63,577 nt of DNA, from assembly GCA_007693855.1 (NCBI GenBank), contig RECU01000062.1:1-63577 (forward strand), in the 5' to 3' direction. This DNA is from Gammaproteobacteria bacterium (GTDB lineage: Bacteria > Pseudomonadota > Gammaproteobacteria > Steroidobacterales > PWYM01). This document shows, one piece after another, positions 46,703 to 55,315 of this stretch. Below the pieces are notes generated by a model that searched no databases, was not told the DNA's origin, and worked only from the letters and a program-made list of their open reading frames with translations. The number at the start of each line of letters is the position of its first letter. The stretch's first letter is position 1. Both the position numbers and the translations under genes were made by a program.

Positions 46703-48859
46703 TCAGGCCAGTCGCCAGCCCTGCCGCGCCAGCGGCAACGCGCGTATACGTTCACCGCAGGCCGCGAAGATCGCGTTGGTCACCGCCGGCGCGGCCGGGG
46801 GCAGTCCGGGTTCGCCCACGCCACCCATCTGCTCGCCGCTGTCGATGATCACCGTGTCGATCCGCGAGGGCATGTCGCGCAGCGTCAGCAACGGGTAGTC
46901 ACTGAAGTTACCCTGGCGCACCCGGCCCTGTTCGATATCGATGGCGCCGTACATCATCGCCGTGAGGCCGAAGACAATGCCGCCCTCCATCTGGGCCTTG
47001 ACGTTATCGGGATGCACCGCGGTCCCGCAGTCGATCGCACAGGTGATGCGCTCCAGCCTGATGCGCCGATCGCGCACCGACACCTCGGCCACCTGCGCGA
47101 CGATCGAGCCATAACTTTCCATGAAGGCGATGCCGCGGCCATGCCCTTCTGGCAGTGGCTCTCCCCAGTCCCCCGCCTCCGCCGCGGCGACCAGGACCTT
47201 GCGCCGACGTGGATCATCGATGAGGTCACGGCGGAACGCATAGGGGTCCTGCCCCGCGGCGTGCGCGAGTTCGTCGATGATCGACTCCAGGAAAAAGCCG
47301 TTCTGCGAATTGCCGACTGCCCGCCACACGCCGATGGGGATGGGTGTACGGATCGGCCGCCAGTCGACGTGCAGGTGTTCGATCCGGTAGGGATGGTTGC
47401 GGAATCCGGACATGACGCTGGGATCCGGCTGCGGTGCAAACTGGCCCGGACGATTGAGCTCGAACAGCCCGGCACCGGCCAGACGCACCTGCAGCGCCCT
47501 GATCCCCGTTTCCGGCGACACGCTGGCAGCGAAACTGCAGGCATAGGCGGGCCGGTACCAGTCGCGGCGAATGTCTTCTTCCCTCGACCAGATCAGCTTG
47601 ACGGGTACGCCCGGCACACGGGTCGCGACATCGACCGCACGGTCAATGAAATCGCGCTGCCAGCGGCGGCCGAAACCACCGCCCGAGAAGGTGCGATGCA
47701 CCGTGACCTGCTCGGGCGCCAGGCCCGCGCGTGCCGCGGCCGTGTCGCGCGCATGCATCGGCCCCTGGGTGCCTGACCAGAGGTCGCACTGGCCGTCGGC
47801 GACGCGCGCGATACACGACATCGGCTCCATGGTCGCATGCGCCAGATACGGCACCTCGTAACGCCCCTCGAGGCGCTGCTGCGCAGCGGCCAGGCGGCGA
47901 TCCGGCTCCCCCGCAGAGACGCCGACGCGAACCTCGGCATGGTCGTCGGCGAGCAGGGTGCGCAGGACTTCCGCGTGCTCCTCGCTGGCGAACGTCGCAC
48001 CATCGCCCTCGTCCCACGCTATCCTGACCTTGCGCAGGGCCTGCAGCGCCTCCCAGTAGGAGTCGGCGACCACGGCCACCGCATCATCCAGACCATGCAC
48101 GCTGTGCACCCCCGGCATGCCTTCGGCCTCGGCAGCATCGAAGTGACCCAAGCGGCCACCGAACACCGGGCAGGCCTGCAGTGTGGCGACCTTCATGCCC
48201 GGCAACTGGATGTCGACCGTGAACTGCGAACGCCCGGAGGCATGCAGCGGAATTTCCAGACGAGGGGCACTGCGACCGATGTAGCGATAGTCTTCCGGCC
48301 GACGCAGGGTCACCTCCGAGGGCGGCGCGATGCGCACGGCCGCCTCGATCAACTCCGCGAAGTCGAGCGCGCGGTTGCTGGCGGCGTGGACCACCTGGTG
48401 TTCGCGGGTATCACATTCATCGGCCGGCACCTGCCAGCGCGCTGCGGCCGCCTCGCAGAGCTGCCCGCGCGCCATCGCGCCGACCTCCCGCAGCACGCGG
48501 AAATACCCGGAGGTGCCCATGCTGCGCCCGGTGGCCTGCAGGTTTTTCTGCGGGTTGCGATAGATCTCGCCGGCCCCCGAAAACTGCACCCGCACACGGT
48601 CCCAGGCCGCGCCGAGTTCCTCGGCGATCAGCAGGGCATGGGTGGTGTAGATCCCCTGGCCGATCTCCGCATCGGGCGTGGTCACGACCACCGTGCCATC
48701 CGGATCCAGGCCCAGATAGGCGATCAGCATGTCCTGGTCACCCACGGCACTGCCATAGCCGCGCGCAGGCAGCGCCCACGCCAGCAGTGTGCCCGCGCCA
48801 GCCGCCTGCAACATCGCGCGGCGGGTGACCAGCCAGGGTCTCGGGGTGGGATCGGTCAT
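46703..48859 (-). CDS. Tat-exported molybdopterin large subunit of a molybdenum hydroxylase (IorB-like)
   Basis: A 718-residue molybdopterin-binding subunit of the xanthine dehydrogenase superfamily, of the IorB/aldehyde-dehydrogenase branch. Its N-terminus has a twin-arginine-like signal (LVTRRAMLQAAGAGTLLAW). Cofactor-binding pieces include TTPDAEIGQGIYTTHALLIAEE, FSGGGFGRRW and, near the end, the active-site Glu in GGVGEPGLPP. With the small subunit (43826-44290) it should hydroxylate an aldehyde or N-heteroaromatic carbon with water. First gene of a four-gene leftward operon. The ATG at 48859 gives a normal signal peptide; 18 further upstream codons are open. The operator at 48968 lies ahead. 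Confidence 0.92.
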   Translation of the reverse strand: MTDPTPRPWLVTRRAMLQAAGAGTLLAWALPARGYGSAVGDQDMLIAYLGLDPDGTVVVTTPDAEIGQGIYTTHALLIAEELGAAWDRVRVQFSGAGEIYRNPQKNLQATGRSMGTSGYFRVLREVGAMARGQLCEAAAARWQVPADECDTREHQVVHAASNRALDFAELIEAAVRIAPPSEVTLRRPEDYRYIGRSAPRLEIPLHASGRSQFTVDIQLPGMKVATLQACPVFGGRLGHFDAAEAEGMPGVHSVHGLDDAVAVVADSYWEALQALRKVRIAWDEGDGATFASEEHAEVLRTLLADDHAEVRVGVSAGEPDRRLAAAQQRLEGRYEVPYLAHATMEPMSCIARVADGQCDLWSGTQGPMHARDTAAARAGLAPEQVTVHRTFSGGGFGRRWQRDFIDRAVDVATRVPGVPVKLIWSREEDIRRDWYRPAYACSFAASVSPETGIRALQVRLAGAGLFELNRPGQFAPQPDPSVMSGFRNHPYRIEHLHVDWRPIRTPIPIGVWRAVGNSQNGFFLESIIDELAHAAGQDPYAFRRDLIDDPRRRKVLVAAAEAGDWGEPLPEGHGRGIAFMESYGSIVAQVAEVSVRDRRIRLERITCAIDCGTAVHPDNVKAQMEGGIVFGLTAMMYGAIDIEQGRVRQGNFSDYPLLTLRDMPSRIDTVIIDSGEQMGGVGEPGLPPAAPAVTNAIFAACGERIRALPLARQGWRLA

Positions 48860-48967
48860 GGTGCTTGGGTGCTCCTTGGCAAGCCGTGATGCACAGGGCC
48901 TGTTACTCGACATCGACCGCTAAACATACCGGGTGGCCCGCACCGCCACCACTCGCTCGGTAGACAG

Positions 48968-48989
48968 GTCGTCATAATAATATTACCTT
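48968..48989. promoter_or_regulatory. GntR-type operator candidate, site 4, in a divergent promoter
   Basis: GTCGTCAT-N6-ATTACCTT: the left arm matches the consensus half-site with one change, the right arm is degenerate. It lies in the gap between the molybdenum-hydroxylase operon (leftward) and the MFS/ABC operon (rightward), overlapping the -10 element of the leftward promoter. Confidence 0.5.
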
Positions 48990-49003
48990 ATGCTGACTGA
49001 CAA
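48974..49003 (-). promoter_or_regulatory. Sigma-70-like promoter for the molybdenum-hydroxylase operon
   Basis: Read on the minus strand: TTGTCA (49003-48998), an 18-base spacer, and TATTAT (48979-48974). It points to the large-subunit gene whose ATG is at 48859, and its -10 box falls inside operator site 4. The -35 lies within the first codons proposed for the MFS gene, which favours the later GTG start for that gene. Confidence 0.5.
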
Positions 49004-50327
49004 GGATGCCTGTCCCGTGAAGCCAGCCGTCGCGCCCCGAAAAGCCGTTACGATCCTGTTCCTGGTGGTGTTCATCGACCTGCTGGGCTTCGGCATCATG
49101 ATTCCGCTGGTGCCCTTTTACGTCGAACGGCTGGGCGTCGGGCCTGAGCTCATCACCGCGATTCTCGCGCTCTATTCGCTGGTTCAGTTCGCGGTCACAC
49201 CGTTCTGGGGACACGTGAGTGACCGTGTCGGCCGCCGTCCCGTCCTGCTGCTGTGTATGGCCGGGCACATCGGCGCCTATGTGATGCTGGCCTTCGCCGA
49301 CACGCTCGCCATGCTGATCCTCTCCCGGGTACTGGGCGGACTGACCGCCGGCAACCTGGCGGCCTCCTACGCCTACATCACCGACATCACCCCGCCGCAG
49401 GAGCGTTCGCGACATCTGGGCAAGATCTCCGCGGCGTTCGGCCTGGGTTTCGTCATGGGTCCGGCGCTGGGTGGCCTGCTGGCGGGCACCGGCGATATCG
49501 CCGAGGCCAATTTCATGCGCCCGGCGCTGGCCGCCGCCGGGCTGTCGGCCGTGGCGCTGGTTGGCATCCTGCTGTTCCTCCCGGAAAGCCACCGTCCGGT
49601 GCGCAGCGGTCTGCCCGGCGCACCCAAGGTCTCCGGGCCGGGCCTGCGGGAGGGTATCGGACTGATCCTGCGCCGGCGAACCATTGCGCTGATGATCATG
49701 CTCTGCCTGATCGTCATCACCTTCGCGGCCGTGCGAGAATCGATTTTCTCGCTGTGGGCCAACCACCAGTTCGGCTATAACGCAGCCACCATCGGACTGT
49801 TTTTCTCCTTCAACGGCGTCATCATTACGCTGATCCAGTTTTTCGGGATGGGACCGCTGACCACGCGGTTCGGGGAGCACGCGCTGCTGATGACCGGCAT
49901 GCTGATGTACACCTTGAGCTGGATAGGCCTGATCGTCGCCCAGGGCATGGTCGGGCTGTTCCTCGCCATGGCCGCCAGCGGCGTCGGCACCGCGTTGTTC
50001 GGCACCAGCCTGCAGAGTCTGCTCTCGCGCCGCGCCGGGCCGCAGGAACGCGGTGCCGTCATGGGCGTCTACCAGTCCACCTCCAGCCTGGGCCGGTTTT
50101 GCGGCCAGACCATGTCTGGCACGCTCTATGGGCAGGTCGGACCGAATGCCCCGTTCGCCATCGGTGCGCTGGCGATGATCCCGGCCTTTGTCATCGCCGT
50201 GATGATCGGCCGTCGTCTGCGCGCCGAGCGTCCGAGCCAACAGACTCCCGGCGAACAGGCGGCAGCCCCGCTCGACGCCAACACGCACGCCGCGCCCATG
50301 GCCGGTCAACGGGCCGGTCGACACTAG
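48990..50327 (+). CDS. MFS transporter, drug-efflux (TetA-like) type
   Basis: A 445-residue, 12-helix major facilitator. The DHA1/TetA pattern is visible: VVFIDLLGFGIMIPLVPFY in helix 1, the loop motif GHVSDRVGRRPVLLL, and motif C in GLGFVMGPALGGLLAG. Members expel drugs or metabolites, though some import substrates. There is no ribosome-binding site for the ATG at 48990; the GTG at 49017 has AAGGA ten bases ahead and may be the true start (436 residues). It is 26 bases upstream of the ABC permease gene on the same strand, so it probably heads that operon. Confidence 0.87.
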   Translation: MLTDKDACPVKPAVAPRKAVTILFLVVFIDLLGFGIMIPLVPFYVERLGVGPELITAILALYSLVQFAVTPFWGHVSDRVGRRPVLLLCMAGHIGAYVMLAFADTLAMLILSRVLGGLTAGNLAASYAYITDITPPQERSRHLGKISAAFGLGFVMGPALGGLLAGTGDIAEANFMRPALAAAGLSAVALVGILLFLPESHRPVRSGLPGAPKVSGPGLREGIGLILRRRTIALMIMLCLIVITFAAVRESIFSLWANHQFGYNAATIGLFFSFNGVIITLIQFFGMGPLTTRFGEHALLMTGMLMYTLSWIGLIVAQGMVGLFLAMAASGVGTALFGTSLQSLLSRRAGPQERGAVMGVYQSTSSLGRFCGQTMSGTLYGQVGPNAPFAIGALAMIPAFVIAVMIGRRLRAERPSQQTPGEQAAAPLDANTHAAPMAGQRAGRH

Positions 50328-50352
50328 CGTCGCGGCACGGAGGGTTCCGACT

Positions 50353-51276
50353 TTGCTCAGTTTCATCTCACGCAGACTTGTCGTCGCGCTGCCGACGCTC
50401 CTGGTGGTCATTGCCGGCTCATTTTTCCTGATGCGTGCCGCGCCCGGGGGGCCGTTCGACGCCGATGCCCAGCTCGAACCTGAAGTGATCGAAAACCTCC
50501 GGGCCGCCTATGACCTGGACAAGCCTGTCACCGAGCAGTTCCTGCTCTACATGGCACGGCTGCTGCGCGGTGACTTCGGACCCTCGATCACCTACGCCGA
50601 CTACACCGTCTCGGAACTGCTGGCCATCGGCCTGCCGGTCAGCGTGAAGCTCGGGCTGACCGCGATTGTCGTGGCCCTGCTGTTCGGCTGTCTGATGGGC
50701 ATCATCTCGGCGCTGAACCGAAACCGATGGATCGACTACGTCACCATGTCGATCGCCATGACCGGCTTCGCCGTGCCCGCCTTCGTCGTGGCACCGGTGC
50801 TGACACTGGTGTTCGGGCTGTACCTGAAACTGCTGCCGATCTCAGGCTGGAACGACGGTGCCCTGCAGAACATGGTCCTGCCGGTGATCGCGCTGGCACT
50901 GCCGCAGATCGCCATTCTCTCGCGCCTGACCCGAGGTTCGATGCTGGAGGTCATGCGCCAGAACTATATCCGTACGGCCCGCGCCAAGGGCTTGCCGGAA
51001 TACAAGGTGGTTGCGGGCCACGCGCTCAAGGCGGTCTCCCTGCCCCTGGTCAGTTATCTCGGCCCGGCCATCGCCGGCATCATGACCGGCTCGGTCATCA
51101 TCGAGCAGATCTTCGGCCTGCCCGGCATGGGCCGCTATTTCATCCAGGGCGCGCTGAACCGTGACTATCCGCTGGTCATGGGCACGGTCATCGTCTATGC
51201 CACCGCGATCATCCTGCTGAACCTCCTGGCCGACGTCATCTACGGCTACCTGGACCCCCGTGTGAGGCGCGAATAA
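50353..51276 (+). CDS. Peptide-type ABC transporter permease (DppB/OppB family)
   Basis: A 307-residue inner-membrane permease with six helices. DppB-family segments are seen: FFLMRAAPGGPFD after helix 1, GLTAIVVALLFGCLMGIISA, and the coupling EAA-type loop (YIRTARAKGLPEYKVVAGHALK) before the last helices ending in GYLDPRVRRE. The start is TTG, preceded by GGAGGG at good spacing; no better start exists nearby. It pairs with the DppC-type permease that begins right after its stop. Confidence 0.93.
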   Translation: MLSFISRRLVVALPTLLVVIAGSFFLMRAAPGGPFDADAQLEPEVIENLRAAYDLDKPVTEQFLLYMARLLRGDFGPSITYADYTVSELLAIGLPVSVKLGLTAIVVALLFGCLMGIISALNRNRWIDYVTMSIAMTGFAVPAFVVAPVLTLVFGLYLKLLPISGWNDGALQNMVLPVIALALPQIAILSRLTRGSMLEVMRQNYIRTARAKGLPEYKVVAGHALKAVSLPLVSYLGPAIAGIMTGSVIIEQIFGLPGMGRYFIQGALNRDYPLVMGTVIVYATAIILLNLLADVIYGYLDPRVRRE

Positions 51277-52188
51277 ATGGGCTTTCTGACACAACGCCGC
51301 GATCGACAACTTGCGGCCATGCAGGCCGCCGGGCGCACCGTGGGCCGCTCGCTCTGGCAGGATGCCCTGCGCAGATTCATGGCCAACAAAGTCGCCATGG
51401 GCAGCGTGATCGTGCTCCTGCTGATCAGCTTCATGGCGATCTTCGCGCCGCTGCTCAGCCCGCACTCGATGGAAGACTTCTACTGGGAGTACATCCTGGT
51501 GCCGCCAACACTGGAAAACGGTCATTGGTTCGGCACCGACTCCAACGGTCGCGACATGTTCGTACGCACGTTCTACGGCGCGCGCGTATCGCTGACCATC
51601 GGGGTCATGACCACCGCTGTCGCCTTGCTGATCGGAGTCACCTGGGGCTCGGTCGCAGGCTTTTTCGGCGGGCGGATCGACAACTTCATGATGCGTATCG
51701 TCGATGTGCTTTACGCCCTGCCGCTGCTGTTTTTCATCATCATCCTGGTCACGGTGTTCGGCCGAAACATCTACCTCGTGTTCATCGGCATCGGTGCGGT
51801 CGAGTGGCTGACCATGTCGCGGATCGTGCGCGGCCAGACGCTGTCGGTGAAACAGAAGGAATACGTGGAAGCCGCGCGTGCCATCGGCCTGTCGAATCTC
51901 GTGATCGTCCGGCGCCACGTGGTGCCCAACATCGTCGGCCCGGTGATCGTGTTCGTCACCCTGCTGATCCCGACCACCATCCTGGTCGAAAGCTATCTGA
52001 GCTTCCTCGGGCTCGGGGTGCAGGAACCGATGACCAGCTGGGGTACGCTGATCTCACAGGGTGCTGCCAATATCGATACCGGCCCGTGGCTGTTGCTGAT
52101 CCCCGGGACCTTTCTCGCCATCACGCTGTTCTGTTTCAACTTCATCGGCGACGGCTTGCGCGATGCCCTCGATCCGGAGGGCCGCTGA
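51277..52188 (+). CDS. Peptide-type ABC transporter permease (DppC/OppC family)
   Basis: A 303-residue permease. The N-terminal helix is followed by a periplasmic domain with WFGTDSNGRDMFVRTFYGARVSL, the hallmark of DppC/OppC proteins, and the EAA loop YVEAARAIGLSNLVIVRRHVVP. It starts directly after the stop of the DppB-type gene, and its own stop shares a base with the start of the next gene (TGATG). Confidence 0.94.
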   Translation: MGFLTQRRDRQLAAMQAAGRTVGRSLWQDALRRFMANKVAMGSVIVLLLISFMAIFAPLLSPHSMEDFYWEYILVPPTLENGHWFGTDSNGRDMFVRTFYGARVSLTIGVMTTAVALLIGVTWGSVAGFFGGRIDNFMMRIVDVLYALPLLFFIIILVTVFGRNIYLVFIGIGAVEWLTMSRIVRGQTLSVKQKEYVEAARAIGLSNLVIVRRHVVPNIVGPVIVFVTLLIPTTILVESYLSFLGLGVQEPMTSWGTLISQGAANIDTGPWLLLIPGTFLAITLFCFNFIGDGLRDALDPEGR

Positions 52189-53207
52189 TGATCGATACCC
52201 CCACCACCCGTCGGGCAAAACACCCTGAGACGGGCGGCGAGCGCCCGGCGGTGCTCGAATGCCGCGATCTCAGCGTGCATTTCGATGCGCCCGATGGTCG
52301 CATCAGCGCGGTCAACGGGATCTCGTTCGACCTCCATCGCGGCCAGTGCCTCGGCATCGTCGGTGAGTCAGGCTCCGGCAAGAGCCAGACGTTCCTGGCG
52401 ATTCTCGGCCTGCTCGCCAGCAACGGCCACGCCAGTGGCTCGGTGAAACTGCATGGCGAGGAGATTCTCAACGTCTCGCGGCGGCGTCTCGACGCCATCC
52501 GCGGCGAGAAGCTGGCGATCGTCTTCCAGGACTCGATCACCGGGCTGACACCCCACAAGCGCATCGGCGAACAGCTGGCCGAGGTGCTGACGCAACACCG
52601 CGGGCTCGGTCGCGCAGCCGCGCGCGCCAAGGTCCTGGAAATGCTCGAGCTGGTCCGTATCCCGGAGGCGGAGAAACGCTTCCGGATGTATCCGCACGAG
52701 TTCTCCGGCGGCATGCGCCAGCGGGTCATGGTTGCGCAGGCGCTGCTGTGCCAGCCCGATGTGCTCATCGCCGACGAGCCCACCACCGCGCTTGATGTCA
52801 CCGTCCAGGCGCAGATCCTGAAGCTGTTCAAGGGCCTGGCCGACCATACCAATACCGCGCTGGTGATGATCACGCATGACCTCGGCGTCGTCGCCGGACT
52901 CTGCGACGAGGTGATGGTCATGTATGCCGGGAGGGTGGTCGAACATGCGCCCGTGGATGAACTGTTCTACCAGCCCAGACACCCGTACACCCGCGGGCTG
53001 CTCGCCTGTATGCCCCGCGCCGACCGCGACAGCGAGGAATTGACGGCCATCCCCGGCCAGCCACCGGATCTTGAGGCCCTGCCGCCCGGATGCGCCTTCG
53101 CGCCACGCTGCCCGCAGGCGTTCGCACGCTGCGAACAGGAGCGACCGTCATTGCAGACGGCCAGGCCCGGTCACCTCAAGGCCTGTCACCTCGAGGAGCT
53201 GCCATGA
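52188..53207 (+). CDS. Peptide-type ABC transporter ATP-binding protein (DppD family)
   Basis: A 339-residue ATPase: Walker A GESGSGKSQ near residue 60, ABC signature FSGGMRQRVMVAQAL, Walker B VLIADEPTTALD, and the C-terminal oligopeptide-transporter motif with Cys residues (LPPGCAFAPRCPQAF), which in relatives can bind an Fe-S cluster. An open frame from 51525 belongs to another reading frame over dppC and is not coding. Its start and stop both overlap neighbours, so it is fully coupled. Confidence 0.93.
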   Translation: MIDTPTTRRAKHPETGGERPAVLECRDLSVHFDAPDGRISAVNGISFDLHRGQCLGIVGESGSGKSQTFLAILGLLASNGHASGSVKLHGEEILNVSRRRLDAIRGEKLAIVFQDSITGLTPHKRIGEQLAEVLTQHRGLGRAAARAKVLEMLELVRIPEAEKRFRMYPHEFSGGMRQRVMVAQALLCQPDVLIADEPTTALDVTVQAQILKLFKGLADHTNTALVMITHDLGVVAGLCDEVMVMYAGRVVEHAPVDELFYQPRHPYTRGLLACMPRADRDSEELTAIPGQPPDLEALPPGCAFAPRCPQAFARCEQERPSLQTARPGHLKACHLEELP

Positions 53208-54223
53208 CCCGCCCCCTGCTGCAGGTCGAGAACCTGCGCGTGCACTTTCCGGTCGGCGGGGGCCTGTTCAGCGCGCCGCGCATGCTCAAGGCCGTCGATG
53301 ACGTCAGTTTCAAGCTGGCCCCTGGGGAGACCCTCGGCGTCGTCGGCGAGTCGGGTTGCGGCAAGTCCTCGCTCGGTCGCGCCGTGCTGCAGCTGATCCC
53401 GCCGACTGCGGGGCGCGTGCTGTGGCTCGGTGAGGACCTCTGCCGGCTCGACGAAGACGCCATGAACGTCAAGCGCAGTGAGCTGCAACTGGTGTTCCAG
53501 GATCCTCTTGCGAGTCTGAACCCCCGGATGAGTGTCGGCGCCATCCTCCGCGAACCTCTGTACTCGTTCGAGCCGGGCATTGCGCGCAGCGAGGCTGAAG
53601 ACCGCGCCGCCTCGATGATGCGTCGGGTCGGACTGCGCCCGGAGATGATGAACCGGTATCCGAACGAATTCAGCGGCGGCCAGTGCCAGCGGATCAGCAT
53701 CGCCCGCGCCATGATCTCAAGGCCGCGGCTGGTGATCTGCGACGAACCGGTCAGCGCACTGGACGTGTCGATCCAGGCTCAGATCATCGCGCTGCTGCGT
53801 GAACTCCAGGCCGAGTATGAGGTGTCGTATATTTTCATCAGCCACGACCTGTCGGTCGTGCGTCATCTCTGCCACCGCATCATGGTGCTCTACCTCGGCA
53901 AGCTGATGGAGATCGGGCCCAAGCGGGATATTTTCGACACGCCGCGTCACCCCTACACGCAGAGCCTGCTGTCGGCCGTGCCGATTCCCGACCCGCGCCA
54001 GGCCAGGCAGCGTGAGCAGAAGCTGATCGAGGGCGACCTGCCCTCCCCGCTCAACCCACCCTCGGGCTGCGTGTTTCGCACGCGCTGCCCGCACGCCACG
54101 CCGTTATGCATCAAGGCCGCGCCGGTGCTGGAGGCCACAGGGTCCGAAGCACACCAGGTCGCCTGTCACTACTGGCAGGACCTCAGCGGCGACAAGCAAA
54201 CCAAGACACCCACGGGGGAGTGA
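53204..54223 (+). CDS. Peptide-type ABC transporter ATP-binding protein (DppF family)
   Basis: A 339-residue ATPase partner of the DppD-type protein: NLRVHFPVGGGLF at the start, Walker A GESGCGKSSL, ABC signature FSGGQCQRISIARAM, Walker B LVICDEPVSALD, and the Cys motif PPSGCVFRTRCPHA. GAGGAG precedes the ATG at 53204, which overlaps the previous stop. The 54225 gene starts one base after its stop. Confidence 0.93.
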   Translation: MTRPLLQVENLRVHFPVGGGLFSAPRMLKAVDDVSFKLAPGETLGVVGESGCGKSSLGRAVLQLIPPTAGRVLWLGEDLCRLDEDAMNVKRSELQLVFQDPLASLNPRMSVGAILREPLYSFEPGIARSEAEDRAASMMRRVGLRPEMMNRYPNEFSGGQCQRISIARAMISRPRLVICDEPVSALDVSIQAQIIALLRELQAEYEVSYIFISHDLSVVRHLCHRIMVLYLGKLMEIGPKRDIFDTPRHPYTQSLLSAVPIPDPRQARQREQKLIEGDLPSPLNPPSGCVFRTRCPHATPLCIKAAPVLEATGSEAHQVACHYWQDLSGDKQTKTPTGE

Positions 54224-54224
54224 T

Positions 54225-55301
54225 ATGAGCGACAGGGACGACATTCCGCAACTGGTCCGCGAGGACGGCACCTATCCCACGGTACCGCTGAGAAAACCGG
54301 TGACCTCCATCGCCATCGTGCAGACACGGGTACGTGGTGTCGATGGGGCCAATCCAGCCGCCGGCCTTCGGGAGAACCTCGACTACACCCTCTCGTGCAT
54401 CGACAAGGCGCAGGGTTATGGTGGGCGCTCGGATCTGCTGTGCTTCCATGAATTCCCGCTACAGGGCTATCAGCCCGACTGGAAGCGCGCCGAATACCTG
54501 CGGGTGGCCATCGATGTCCCCGGACCGGAAGTCGAGGCGATTGCCGCGAAAGCCAAGGCCTACAACTGTTATATCGCCTTCGGCTGTCTTGCCAGGGATC
54601 CGGACTGGAAAGATCATGTGATGAACTGGCAGGTGCTGGTAGGGCCCGAGGGCCGCGTTGTCGATGTCCACTGGAAGCAGCGTAACGTACGCGGCATGTT
54701 CCCCGGCAGCGAAAACATCACCACGACGATCTACGACGTCTTCGATCGCTATGTGGAGATGTATGGTTGGGACCGCGTCATCCCCATCGCGCGCACGGAT
54801 ATCGGCAATATCGCCATGTCGTCAGTGCAGTTCGAACAGGAGCTGTTTCGCTGCATGGCCATGAAAGGCGCCGAAATCATCTGCCGGGTGGCCACCGGCG
54901 GCTGTGAATGGGAGGACATGCGCCTGACCTCCTACCATAACGACGTGTACACCACGCTGGTGAACAACTCCGTCAGCACCGGCAGCAGCAATCCACATTT
55001 CTTCGAGGAGAACGCGCCGCGCAACAACTGGATCGGACGCTCGGCCATCTTCGGCCCGCGCGGCGAGGTCCTGACCGAAGCCGGCGTGTTCGAGACCAAG
55101 CGGCGGGCCGCGATCAACATGGAGGCGTTCCGCAAGAAACACCGGATTCCGGACCTGCACATCTCCCTCTACCGGCACATCTTCAACCAGTACCGGGAGC
55201 GCTACGACCACAGCGCCTATCTCGAGTCGTTGCCGCAGGACAAGGTCGAGGGCGCGCGGATGCTCAAGGATGCCGCGCGCTGGATGAACTACTGGTATTG
55301 A
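54225..55301 (+). CDS. Amidase/nitrilase-superfamily protein with Ser at the catalytic Cys position
   Basis: A 358-residue protein of the carbon-nitrogen hydrolase superfamily, closest in pattern to aliphatic amidase and formamidase. The catalytic Glu is present as Glu76 (CFHEFP) and Lys as Lys151 (VHWKQRN). The third residue, Cys in active enzymes (ICDD followed by PEIWRDCAMKGAE in P. aeruginosa AmiE), aligns with Ser199 in NIAMSSVQFEQELFRCMAMKG, so the normal thiol nucleophile is missing. It may be a Ser-dependent variant, a binding protein or an inactive paralogue. The start is one base after the ABC ATPase stop, and it lies between the ATPases and the beta-propeller gene, so its ligand is likely the transported compound. 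Confidence 0.85.
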   Translation: MSDRDDIPQLVREDGTYPTVPLRKPVTSIAIVQTRVRGVDGANPAAGLRENLDYTLSCIDKAQGYGGRSDLLCFHEFPLQGYQPDWKRAEYLRVAIDVPGPEVEAIAAKAKAYNCYIAFGCLARDPDWKDHVMNWQVLVGPEGRVVDVHWKQRNVRGMFPGSENITTTIYDVFDRYVEMYGWDRVIPIARTDIGNIAMSSVQFEQELFRCMAMKGAEIICRVATGGCEWEDMRLTSYHNDVYTTLVNNSVSTGSSNPHFFEENAPRNNWIGRSAIFGPRGEVLTEAGVFETKRRAAINMEAFRKKHRIPDLHISLYRHIFNQYRERYDHSAYLESLPQDKVEGARMLKDAARWMNYWY

Positions 55302-55315
55302 ACAAGGGGGCACAC

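Noticed and set aside
48972-50411. A 479-codon open frame on the minus strand
   Set aside because: Antisense to the MFS transporter; composition dominated by His, Gln, Asp and Arg, with no family pattern.
51525-52187. N-terminal extension of the DppD-type ATPase
   Set aside because: The extension is an out-of-frame reading of the DppC-type permease gene; the ATG at 52188 gives a standard ATPase start.
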